Below are positions 16,073-27,100 of a stretch of 64,000 nt of DNA, piece after piece. The position numbers and the translations under genes are program-made. The number at the start of each line of letters is the position of its first letter. Position 1 is the stretch's first letter. This DNA is from Pseudomonas sp. MM223. GTDB taxonomy: Bacteria; Pseudomonadota; Gammaproteobacteria; Pseudomonadales; Pseudomonadaceae. A model generated the notes under the pieces. The model worked only from the letters and a program-made list of their open reading frames with translations, did not search any database and was not told the origin of the DNA. The stretch lies in assembly GCA_947090765.1 (NCBI GenBank), contig OX352322.1:4137501-4201500 (forward strand). Direction: 5' to 3'.

Positions 16073-16828
16073 ATGAAACGACCTGATTTGCGTGGCCTGG
16101 TGCTGCCGCTGTTGCTGCTCGGCGCCTGGGAGTATGCCTCGCGCCAAGGGGCAGCCGGGGCCTATGCCTTCGTGCCACTGGCGCAGGTGGGTACAGCACT
16201 GGCCGAACTGCTGGGCAGCGGCGAATTGCTGGTCAACCTGTGGGCCAGCCTGTTGCGCACCTGCAGTGGCCTGGCTATCGGCATTGTCGGCGGTGTCGGG
16301 CTGGGTGCGTTGATGGCCCTGTCCTCCCCCGCCAACCGCCTGATCGCGCCGCTGTTCCATGCCTTGCGCCAGGTGCCGATGCTGGGCTGGATCCCGCTGA
16401 TCGCCTTGTGGCTGGGTAACGGCGAAGGCGCCAAGCTGCTGATCGTCAGCCTGGCAGCGTTGTACCCGATGGTGCTCAACACCTTCGAAAGCCTGCGCCA
16501 GGTCGCCGGCCAACACCGCGAAGCGGCGCGGGTGCTGATGCTCAGCCGCTGGCAGCAGCTTTGGCTGATCCTGTTGCCCGCCGCACTGCCAGGCATTGCC
16601 GCCGGGGTGCTGCAAGCCTTGGCCTTCGCCTGGGTAACCTCGGTGGGCAGCGAGCTGTTCCTGTCCGCCGGGGCCGGCCTTGGCAGCCTGATGATGAACG
16701 CCGAAGCCGCCGCGCGCATGGAGATCATCGTGGTCTGCGTGCTGTGCATCGGCCTGAGTGGCTACCTGATGTCCTGGCTGTGCACCCTGCTCACCCGCCG
16801 CCTGCTGCGCTGGCGCACCCACCATTGA
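16073..16828 (+). CDS. ABC importer permease, SsuC-like (second of two)
   Basis: 251 residues, 10 bases after the first permease, with GAGGAAG as ribosome site. It has the same family architecture: FHALRQVPMLGWIPLIALWLG before the EAA loop (NTFESLRQVAGQHREAARVLMLSRW). It is probably the heterodimer partner of the preceding permease. Sulfonate or sulfate-ester import is the family-based expectation, and the sigma-54/UAS setting supports a sulfur compound. Confidence 0.88.
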   Translation: MKRPDLRGLVLPLLLLGAWEYASRQGAAGAYAFVPLAQVGTALAELLGSGELLVNLWASLLRTCSGLAIGIVGGVGLGALMALSSPANRLIAPLFHALRQVPMLGWIPLIALWLGNGEGAKLLIVSLAALYPMVLNTFESLRQVAGQHREAARVLMLSRWQQLWLILLPAALPGIAAGVLQALAFAWVTSVGSELFLSAGAGLGSLMMNAEAAARMEIIVVCVLCIGLSGYLMSWLCTLLTRRLLRWRTHH

Positions 16829-16839
16829 AAGGCCCGACC

Positions 16840-17625
16840 ATGAACGCCATCGCCCACGCATTACCCACCACCGCCAGCACTGGCGCGCTGACCATTCGCG
16901 GCCTGAACAAGGCGTACCCGCTCAAGGGCAAGCATGTGCCGGTGCTCGAAGGCATCGACCTGGACATCCGTCCTGGCGAATTCGTCAGCATTCTCGGCGC
17001 CAGTGGCTGCGGCAAGTCCACCCTGCTGCGGCTGATTGTCGGCCTCGATCAGGATTACCAGGGGCAGATCCTGCTGGACCGGCAACCCGTGCGCGGGCCG
17101 GGCCTGGAGCGCGGCATCGTGTTCCAGGACCACCGCCTGTTCCCGTGGATGACTTTGCAGCAGAACATTGCCCTGGCCTTGAAAAACCACGCGCTGCCTA
17201 CGGTCGAAAAAAACCGCCTGGTGGCCGAGCACATCGAGCTGGTGGGCCTGAGTGGTTACGAGCAGGCCTACCCGCACCAGTTGTCTGGCGGCATGGCCCA
17301 GCGCGCGGCCATTGCCCGGGCGCTGGTGAACAAGCCCAAGGTGCTGTTACTGGACGAACCGCTCGGCGCGCTGGACGCGCTGACCCGGGTGCGGCTGCAA
17401 CAGGAGTTGCAGCGCATCTGGGTGCAGGAGCGCTGCACGGTGATCATGGTGACCCATGACATCGAGGAAGCGCTGTTCCTGGGTGACCGGGTGATCGTGA
17501 TGGATGCGCACCCAGGCCGTATTCGCGAGGACCTGCGCATCGACCTGCCACACCCGCGCCAGCGGGATAGCCAGGTGTTGCAGGGGTACAAGCAACGCTT
17601 GCTGGAGCAGTTGGTGGGGCATTGA
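16840..17625 (+). CDS. ABC importer ATPase, SsuB-like
   Basis: 261 residues from the ATG at 16840 (MNAIAHALPTTA); the frame is open further upstream only inside the permease gene. Walker A GASGCGKST, Q-loop FQDHRLFPWM, signature LSGGMAQ, Walker B LLLDEPLGALDA, and switch His in VTHDIEEALFLG. This is the SsuB/TauB branch, which powers the two permeases. The operon ends without a gene for a secreted substrate-binding protein. The DszB-like proteins of the island have the right fold but no export signal. Confidence 0.9.
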   Translation: MNAIAHALPTTASTGALTIRGLNKAYPLKGKHVPVLEGIDLDIRPGEFVSILGASGCGKSTLLRLIVGLDQDYQGQILLDRQPVRGPGLERGIVFQDHRLFPWMTLQQNIALALKNHALPTVEKNRLVAEHIELVGLSGYEQAYPHQLSGGMAQRAAIARALVNKPKVLLLDEPLGALDALTRVRLQQELQRIWVQERCTVIMVTHDIEEALFLGDRVIVMDAHPGRIREDLRIDLPHPRQRDSQVLQGYKQRLLEQLVGH

Positions 17626-17715
17626 GCCTGGAGGCTCGCCGTGTACCCTGTGGGCCTGGCCACTGCATAATCGTCCTGGGTAGCCCTGGCCTTCAGGCCG
17701 CAGTAGTACAACGAA

Positions 17716-17916
17716 GTGCCGGAATTCCAGGCAACACCGCCACCTACTGTCAGCTTGCTCCAGTCCTATGTGCAGGCCGAGGTCGGCCCATGGGACTACT
17801 ACCGTGCCGAGGCAGACGTTTCGGGGCCACTGGGCATGCCGGGTGAATGGGGGCGCCTGACCTCGGGGGGCGGGGTGAACTGGAACGCTACGTTGAACCT
17901 GCGCTACGACTTCTGA
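17716..17916 (+). pseudogene. Remnant of a TonB-dependent siderophore receptor
   Basis: A 66-codon open frame that joins two receptor pieces. LLQSYVQAEVGPWDYYRAEADVSGPL resembles the start of the barrel region in siderophore receptors (compare RTEVDLSGPL in the receptor at 48418). NWNATLNLRYDF is a typical receptor C-terminus with terminal Phe. Most of the barrel is missing. It looks like an internal deletion relic and has no clear start or ribosome site. Confidence 0.5.
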
Positions 17917-17960
17917 CCAAGGACGTTGAGACGCACAGGAAGGTGCCATGAGATGGACTG

Positions 17961-18080
17961 GGGGCGCTTTGCGGCCCTTTCGCGGCACAAGGCCGCTCCT
18001 ACAGGGACCGTGCGAGTTTCAATAACACGCTATCCCTGTAGGAGCGGCCTTGTGCCGCGAAAGGGCTGCAAAGCAGCCCC
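17961..18080. repeat. Inverted pair of type B REP-like elements
   Basis: Arms at 17961-18004 and 18035-18080 (TTCGCGGCACAAGGCCGCT and reverse complement) lie at the 3' end of pepA and after the receptor remnant, so they are a plausible boundary for convergent transcripts. Confidence 0.8.
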
Positions 18081-18106
18081 TGCATTTCAAGCCAACAACC
18101 TCCCCC

Positions 18107-21100
18107 TCAACCCGCCAGAATGAAGTCCGCAGCAGTCACCGTGGTCGCATCCGCCACCCCCACCAGGCGGATGGAGTCGGCAGCCCCGATATTGACCAGC
18201 GTATCCGCGCCCACGTCGGCGATGATCACACTGGCAGCAAAGGTGGCCGCGGTGATGTTGAGGGCGGTAATATCCAGCCGGTCCTGGCCACCCGCCGCAA
18301 TGGCATCGAAGTTGATGATCAGGTCGTTGCCGAAACCGGCCGCGAACTGGAACACATCGTTGCCGTCAGTGGCCATCATCGTGTCGTTGCCGGCACCACC
18401 CACCACGGTATCGTTACCCGCCGCACCGTTCAGGAAGTCGTTACCGGCGCCCCCGATCAAGGTGTCGGTGCCGACGTCACCAAACAGCGTGTCGTTGCCA
18501 TCACCACCTTGCAGTGTGTCGTTGCCATTGCCGCCGTCCAGGCTGTCATCACCAATGCCGCCCAGCAGGGTGTCGTTGCCGGCATCTCCCAGCAGCGTGT
18601 CATTGCCGTCACCGCCATCAAGGCTGTCATCGCCACCACCACCGTTCAGGCGGTCGACACCCAGGCCGCCGAACAGTTGGTCGTTACCGGCGTCGCCATT
18701 GAGGGTGTCGTTGCCGGCGTTGCCGTTGAGGATATCGTTGCCACCGTCCCCCGAAAGCGTGTCATTACCTGCCGCGCCGTTGATGATGTTGGCCAGGCCA
18801 TTACCGGTGCCGGTGAAGTTGCCCACCCCGGTATACGTCAGGTTCTCGATGTTGGCGGCCATGGTGTAGCTGGCCAGCGTGGTACGCACCAGGTCAGTCC
18901 CCGCTCCGTTGGCCTCGACCACTACATCCCCGGCATCATCCACCACGTAGGTGTCGTTGCCCACGCCACCCACCAGGCGATCGGCCCCCGTACCGCCGTT
19001 GAGCAGGTCGTTGCCAGCACCGCCGGTAATGGTGTTGGCCAGCGCGTTACCGGTACCGGTAAAGGCACTGCTGCCGGTGTAGGTAAGGCTTTCGACGTTG
19101 GCCCCCAAGGTGTAGCTGGCCAGGCTGGTCTGCACCAGATCGGTCCCACCATTGAGCGCCTCAGTCACCGTGTCGCCGGTGTTGTCGACCACGAAGGTGT
19201 CGTTGCCGGCACCGCCGTTCATGGCATCCGCACCAAGCCCACCGTTGAGGGTATCGTTGCCGTCATCGCCATTGAGCAAGTCCGGGTCGTCTCCGCCGTT
19301 GAGGATATCGTTGCCAAGCCCGCCGAACAGCTGGTCGGCGCCACCCAGGCCATTGAGCGTGTCGTTGCCGCCCAGGCCCGAGATCACGTCGTCGCCCACC
19401 CCGCCGGTCAAGGTGTTGGCCGCGTTGGTACCCACCAGTGTCACACCTGGTGGCACTGCCACTGCGGCCGTCGCGGCCGAGGTCAACGACTCCAGGGTGC
19501 CGAAGCCATCGGTGTAGCGCACGATCACCCGCAACTGCTGGTTGCCCTGGGCAAAGCCCGGGGTAAAGGTGGCGGCGGTAGCGCCGACAATGTTGCTGAA
19601 GGTACCGCCAGTGCCTTGCTGCCACTGGAAGCTGAAGGCACCGACCCCGTCCAGATCGGCGATGCCGCCCGTGAGCGCGGTCAGCGTCTGGCCCCGGTCT
19701 GGGGTGGTATCGCTGATCAGCACCGCACCGGTAGGGGCATCGTTGACGTTGGCCACCGGGTCGAGGATGTCGGAGGCGACGCTTTCGTGTACGCCGAAGT
19801 CATCCACGTAGCTGACCACCACGCGCATGTTCTGCCCCACTTGTGCCTGGGTCAGGACAAATGTACTGCCGATGGCACCGGCAATGTTGACCCAGCCCAC
19901 ACCTCGGTTGGACTGCCACTGGAAGGTGAACTGCGGGTTGCTCAGGCCGTCGGCATCGACGATGGCCGCCGGGTTGGCGGTCAGCGTCTGGTTCTGCACC
20001 AGCAGCCCGGTTACGGTCGGCCCGGCGCTTGGCGCGCTGTTGGGCGACGAATCGACGATTTCCAGCGTGCCCTTGGCGTCCTGGTACACCGCACGTACGC
20101 GGATGCTCAGGCCGGCCACATCGTCGGTGACCCGGTAGGTGCTGCCTATGGCTCGCTGGACCTCGCCTGCGGCAACGAAGGTAATGTCTTCGTACACCCC
20201 TGAACCTGGCAGGGCCTCGACTTGCCAGTAGTACGCCACAGGGCCGTTGACTGCGCCGGTCAGGTTGGCTGCACTTACGTTGTCGGCGTCATGCACCGCC
20301 AGCGGGGTTACACGCAGCAACTGGCCAGTAACCGGTGTGTCGTCGCGCACCCCGGTAGCATCGTCGAGAATCACCAGATGCCCCGCGGGGCCGGCGTTCA
20401 CGGCAGTGCCCACACCAGAAGCCTGCGAACGGTCGGAGAACTGCAAGCGTTCGATACCGGTCAGGTGGTCGACACCATCACGCCCGGCCACCAGGTCGGT
20501 GACAATCACCGAGTTGCCATCGACCACCACGCTGTAGTCAGTGGCTACCCCCGAGAACACCGCCGTGTCGTAGTTGTCGGTGCCGTTGAGGATCTCCCGC
20601 ACGATCACCAGCTGGCCGGGGTTGTAGGTGCCGTTGAGCATCAGCGGCACCATCGGCTCCATGCTGTTGAAGCTGGCGATTTCCGGGCCGGTGCCATCGT
20701 GGTTGGCGCGCACACTGATGCGCACGTTCAGCCACTTGTCGCCGTCGAGGATGTCGTCGCCGCCACGGCCTTCGATCAGGTCGCTGCCGCTGCCACCCAG
20801 GATGATGTTACCGCCATCATAGAACGTTGCCCCGGCGGCCAGCAGGCTCGACAGGCCGTTGATCAGGCTGATGTTGGTCAACACGCTGCCCGTGGCACCG
20901 GCGGTAGGCAGCGAAGTGGCGTCTTCGTTGTCTCCCCGCAGGAAGTCGCCATGGGCCGAACCCGACAGGCCTTCCATGATGTCGAAGCGCACCAGCGCCG
21001 AAGCGCCCGAGCCGGGTACTGGCGGCACATCGAAGAAGCGGTCGCTGTAATCGATGGTCACGCCCTGGGCCAGGTCCTTGAAGGTTGCCCAGTCGTAGCC

Positions 21101-24100
21101 CGAACCACCGATGTAGCGGTCGCCAAAGCCCAGGCTGCCGACCATGATGTCGTCGCCGCCTTCACCGTTGAACTTGTCATTCTCGTTGCCGCCGATGAAT
21201 ACGTCGTTGCCGATGATGGGGTCGTTGCCGAGGGGGTCGAAGTTGTCGCCAGGCGCACCGTCCGAGGTGCCCTTCTCGATCCAGTCATCACCTTCGTTAC
21301 CCATGTCCTGCTCGTTGGCCTTGCTGCCCAGGATAAAGTCGTTGCCCTGGCCGCCAATGGCTTCGGAGGCGTCCTCACCGGTGACGATGAAATCGTTGCC
21401 GAAACCGCCGATGATCAGGTTGACGCCATTGCCGCCGTGCAGCACATCGTTGCCGTCGCCGCCCTGGATGTTGTCGTCACCGCCCATGTCGCTGATGATG
21501 TCGTCGCCGGCACCACCGCGCAGCTGGTCGTTGCCGTCACCACCCTCGATACGGTCGTTGCCAGCATCCCCCCAGACCGTGTCGTCACCTTCGCTGGACA
21601 CCAGGATGTCGTCACCGTTGGTGCCGCCCAGCACGATGTGCTCGGCACCGGCATAGCGGATGTAATTGGTGTCCGGGCCAACTGTCAGCGGGCTGTCGCG
21701 GAACACCACCTGCTCGCCGTTTTCACCCAGCGGGTCGGCATGGCCGAGGCCGTCGTTGTATTGCTTGCTCTGGTCCAGTTCCAGGTAGAAGCCCGGGTCG
21801 GAGAACACCAACCCCGGCAGGTGGGTGGCCGAACTGTTGGCCATGATCAGCTTGGCGAACGAGTTGCTTTCCAGCTCGGCGTTCATCGACAGGCCGGAGG
21901 TGCGCTCCAGGTAGTAGAAGCGGTCGCCGTCCTGCAGTTTCTCCATCTGATTTTCGAACACGAAGTTGAAGGTGCTGCCAAGCATGCCGCCGAACGGGGT
22001 TTTCTCTTCGGCCAGGCCGCCGATCCACAGGTCGATGGCATCGACACCGGTAATGGTTACCGCCTTCAGGTCATCGGCGGTGCCCAGCACACCATCCTTG
22101 CCGGGCAGGGTTACATTCGCCCAGGTACCGCTGCTGTTGAGGAAGTCCAGGCGGTCGGCCGGCGCGCCATCGCCGCCGAACACCAGGGCCATGGCCGCGG
22201 TGCGTTTTTCCAGCAGTGTGGTGGCCCCGGTGATGCTGCTGTGGGTGCCATAAGCCGCAATGAAGTTGATCAGCGACTCGGGGTGTTTCAGGTGCTGCAC
22301 CAGGTCGACCCAGCTGGTGTACGGCTTGAGCTGGGTATCACCGGTTTGCCCGTAGATGTCGCGGCGCACGGCGTTCAGCGATGGGATGCCGACGTCGCGG
22401 CCACGGGCAATGTTGATCGCCGGCAGGTCCAGTGGCAGCCCAAGCAGGTTGTTGCGCAGCGCCTCGGTGACGAACTCGTCGATTTCGTTGCCGCCCTGGC
22501 GGGTGACCCCGCGCACGATGGCGCTGGTGGCATCCTCGGGGGTGACGCCACTGGCGGCGTAGGCCAACGGGTTGAGGAACGCTGCGATCAGGCCCAGTTG
22601 CTGGTCCGGGTTGGCGCTGGCCGGGTCCTTGATGACATTGAAGTCGACGTCGAAGCGGTCGACAGTCTCGGTCAGCATGGAGTGGCCGAAGCGGTACACG
22701 GTGTGGGCAAACTCCGCCACGATCGACGCATCGAGGTCGACGTCGTACACCTGGGTCGGGGCAAAGAACAGGTCGACCCGTGGTTGCACGGTACGGGCGA
22801 ACTCCTCGAACACCAGGTGCTGGTACTGCATCTCGGTGCCGAACTTGGCAGCCTGGAACAACCGCTCGCCATTCCATACCAATGCGTCGATCTCGGTCGG
22901 GGTGACCGGTAATGCGGTTACCGGGTTGAGCAGCCACTCGTTGAGGAAGGCCAGGTCGTGCGAGTCAAGCACGGTGTCCATGGTCTGCGCCACCAGCCGG
23001 TTGTGCTCGGAGTGGAAGATCGCATGCACGGCAGTCAGGCCGATGTTCTCGTTGACCCGGCCGTCGCCGGCGATGTAATGCGCGTCCAGCAGTTCGTTGT
23101 CGTAAGCCAGGTTCGCGCCGGTCTGCGGGTTGACCGGTACAGCGTTGCCGGCAACGCTGTCGGCATCCGGAGCCAGCACCCCACCACTGAACACCGGCAC
23201 GGCATTGTGGGCGATATCGGCAAGGAACTGGTGGCCTGTGCGCACGGCGTTGGTGAGGCTGATCGGGGCCAGCGGGTTGCCTTCGACCTGCTGATCATCG
23301 GCCGTGCCGGCAATACCGTCGAGGCCCTTCATTACCACCATCGGGTAGCCGTTCGGCCCCTTGATGAAGTTGCCGTAGGCGTCGGTTGCCAGCAGCGGCA
23401 CGTTGTCGACGTCGGCATCGGTCAGGTTGATGCCGAGCACGTCGCGGGCCTGGGCCTTGACCACTTTCCAGGTTGCCATGCCGCCGATTTCGGTGTCGTC
23501 GGCAGTGCCAAACTTGCCATCAGCGCCCAGGTCACGGTTGGTGATCAGCCGGCCAGTGGCAACGGGGCCGTCGTCGGTCATCATGTAGGCACGCAGGAAC
23601 ACCTGGTGCGACGGGTGCGAGCTGTAGGTCTGGTTCTGGTCCACGAACGGCGTGGTGGTATTGGTGTGCTCGTGGATGTCGTCGGCGTTGCCGAGGATGC
23701 CATCCGGCCCTGGCAGGTTGGTGGCACGGGTCACCACCATGAAGTTGGTGAAACCACCCTCCACGTAGAGCGGGTCATCGGGTTGCAGCGGGATGTAGAT
23801 GGTACCCGAGCCCCCCTTGGTGACCAGGTCCAGGCCATGGTCGAAGAACTGCCCGAAGAAGGTCATCCAGGCGTTGAACGGTGCCGACAACCCGGCATCG
23901 GCGGCGGTGTTTTCGAACAGGTATACATCGTGGTCGTCGGTGGTGCCAAACTTGCCATCCATGCCTGGGCTGGCGACGATGCGCACGCCGTCCTTGAGCA
24001 CGTCGTCGTTGCCGGGTGTGCCGAAGTTGAGTACGCCGTCGGCACCTGGGTCATACGCGGTGGCATAAGCCGCCGGGTTGTTGGAGGTCTGGTCGACGAT

Positions 24101-27100
24101 CAGGTTACTGATGGTGCGCGGTTGCGAGTCGAACACCGGGCCACTGGTTTGCTGGTACGACGAGCCGGGGATGGCCGGTGAGCCAGGGCCGAAGAAGCCG
24201 GCCGGGGCACCTTCTGCGGGGTTGAACACCGGGTCGGTCAGGCGCGGGAAGACGTTGTCGGCAGCACCGAACTGGGTGTGGTTGTTGCCGTTGAGGTTCA
24301 TCAGGTTGTTGTTCGAACCGTCCACCGCCCGCAAGCCCAAAGGTGCGCGAATGTTGGGGATGAGCGAGAGGATGTCCTGCCCGGCGGCATCGGCCTCGGC
24401 GATCTTGATCTGGTCGAGAATGAAATTGAGGTCGGAGCGCACCATGTGCAGCCCTTCGCCCCCTGCAGTGGCATCCACGACCGGGGTGGCTGGCGTCGGG
24501 ACCACGGGGGCGCCCGCCGCCACCACCGCGGTTGGCGCGGAGTACAGTATTTCGGTGGTGCCATGGGCGTCCTGGTAGATGGCCTTCACCCGCAGGCTCA
24601 GCCCGGCCAGGTCTGGCGACACCTTGAACGCGGTGCCATCGGCGCTCTGGAACGCCAGGTCACCGGCCGGCAGCAGAATGATGTCCTCGAATACGCCACT
24701 GCCCGGGTCAGCCTCGAACTGCCAGTAATACGACACCGACCGGTCGCCAAGGGTACCCAGGGGGTTGCCCGCACTGATGTTGTCGGCATCACGTACACCG
24801 GCCACGCTGACCGTGAGCAGGTCACCCACAGTGAGTGCAGCACCGTTGCCATCGGTGATGGTCGGGCTGCCCGTGGGCTGCGCGTTCACGCCTGTTACCA
24901 ATACGCGCTGGCTATCGGCGAACTGCAGGCGCTCGATGTGCAACAGTGTGTCGACGCCGTCGCGGCCAGCCACGGTATCGGTCACCGTCCAGACATCATC
25001 GGCAACGTCGGCGGTACCCTTGGTGTTCTGGGTGACGACATACTCGCTCTGCACGCCCGAGAATATCGCCGTGTCAAAGGCTGCGCCGCCCGTGGAGGTA
25101 CCGGGCAGGATTTCCCGCACGGCTTTGAGCTGGCCTGGGTTGTAGGTACGGTCGAGCATGAACGGGATCATGTCGACCATGCTGTCGAAGCTGGCGATCT
25201 CGGGGCCAGTGTGGTTGACGTCGCCAGGTGCGTACACGGCGATGCGCACGTTCAGCCATTTGTCGCCGTCGATCAGGTCATCGCCGCCACGGCCTTCGAT
25301 CAGGTCGCTGCCATTGCCGCCAAGCATGATGTTGCCGGTGGCAAAGCCTGTGGTCGGCAAGCCGGCATCGGCCAGGAACTGCTGCAGCCCACGGATAAGC
25401 GCCACGTTGGTCAACGCACTGCCGGTGGCACCGCCATGGTTGAGGATGGTCACGGCATCGACGTTATCGCCCTTGAGCACATCGGCGTAGTTCGAACCGG
25501 ACACCCCCTCCACTTCGGCGAAGCGGTCGAGGATGCTGGCCGGCGAGGCGCCGACCGGGTTGAATACCCCGGCGTTCTGGTTTGGCGCATTGCCGTGGGG
25601 CTGGGCTAGCGCGGCCAGGCTCAGGTCAACGGTGACGCCGACCTTGTCGTTTTTGTTGGTGATCCAGTCGAAGCCGGACATGCCGTCCATCTTGTCCTGG
25701 GCATCGCTGCCGACGAAGATGTCATCGCCACCCTCGCCGATCATTTCGTCAAAGCCACCGCCCCCGACGAAGATGTCGTTGCCGACCACCTCGTCACCCA
25801 GCAGCGGCGCAAAGTTGTCGCCAGGTGCACCGTCCTGGGTGCCCTTCTCGATCCAGTCATCGCCCTCGTTGCCGGTGGGCGGCAGGTTGGTCTTGGCGCC
25901 GAGGATGAAGTCATCGCCCTGGCCACCGAAGGTGGTGGAAATGTCTTCGGTGGTGATGATGAAGTCCTGGCCGTCGCCCCCCAGGATCAGGTTGCCAGCT
26001 GCCAGCATGCTGCCGGCGACGATCACGTCGTTACCGGCGTTACCCTCCAGGCGGTTGTCACCGAACGCGTCGGTGATGATGTCGTCGCCTGCACCACCCA
26101 GCACCGCGTCGTTGCCTGCGCCACCTTCCAGGACATCGTCGCCGGCATCGCCGTAAACGGTATCGTCGCCATCGCCAGAGATGATGATGTCGTTGCCGGC
26201 AGTACCGCCCAGCACCACATGGTCTTCACCGGTGTAGTGCAGGTAGTTGGCGTCGGGGCCCACGGTGTCGGGGTTGTCGCGAATCACCAGCGGTACGATT
26301 TCAACCCCGTTTATCTCGATGCCGCCCGTCGGGTCGGCCTTGCCGTCGGCACCCAGCCCGGTGAACTGGTTGGCCTGGTTCACTTCCAGGGTGAAGGTAG
26401 GCGTGAGGAACACGGTGTTGGACAGGTGGGTGACGTCGGAGTTGAGCATGATCAGCTTGGCAAAGGAATTGTTCTCCAGTTCCGTACCGAAGTTCATGCC
26501 CGCCGTACGCGACAGGTAGTAGAAGCGGTCGCCGTTTTGTAGCGCCTCCAGCTGGGTCTCGAAGACGAAGTTGAAGCTGGATCCGAGCATGCCGCCGAAG
26601 GGCATTTTTTTCTCGGCCAGGCCGCCGACCCAGAAGTCGATGGCATCGACCCCGGTCACGGTTACGCCGGTAATGTCGTCGGCCGTACCGGCGATGCCGT
26701 CTTTGCCGGCCAGCGTCACGTTGGCATAGGCGCCAGTGCCGTTGAGGAAGTCCAGGCGGTCAAGCGGTGAGCCGCTACCACCCAGCACCAGCGCCACGGC
26801 GGCGGCGCGTTTGTCTGCCTCGGTAGTGGCCCCGGTAATGGTGGAGTGAGTACCGTAGGCAGCAATGAAGTTGATCAGCGACGCCGGGTGCTTGAGGTGG
26901 TCGGCGAAGTCGGCCCAGCTGATGTAGGGCTTGAGCTGGCTGTCGCCTGTTGCGGCATAGAACTCGCGGCGTGCCTCGTTCAGGCTGGGGATACCGGTAT
27001 CACGGCCCCGGGCGATGTTCAGGGCGGGCAGGTCCAGCGGCAGGCCGAGCAGGTTGTTGCGCAGGGCTTCGGTGACGAACTCGTCAATTTCGTTGCCCAG

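Larger units (their letters stand above)
17626..18106. other. Intergenic region with receptor remnant and REP pair
   Basis: 481 bp between the importer operon and the convergent pepA gene. It holds the TonB receptor remnant (17716-17916) and a type B REP pair. The first 90 bases show nothing I can name. Confidence 0.6.

Noticed and set aside
18340..19435. Regular short repeats that could suggest a CRISPR array
   Set aside because: The period corresponds to the 9-residue RTX repeats of pepA in the coding frame. There are no conserved direct repeats with unique spacers and no cas genes.
20222..22912. 896-codon plus-strand open frame opposite pepA (and similar frames at 18050 and 22958)
   Set aside because: These are antisense products of the repetitive, GC-rich RTX/peroxidase coding sequence, with no start signals and no recognisable domains.
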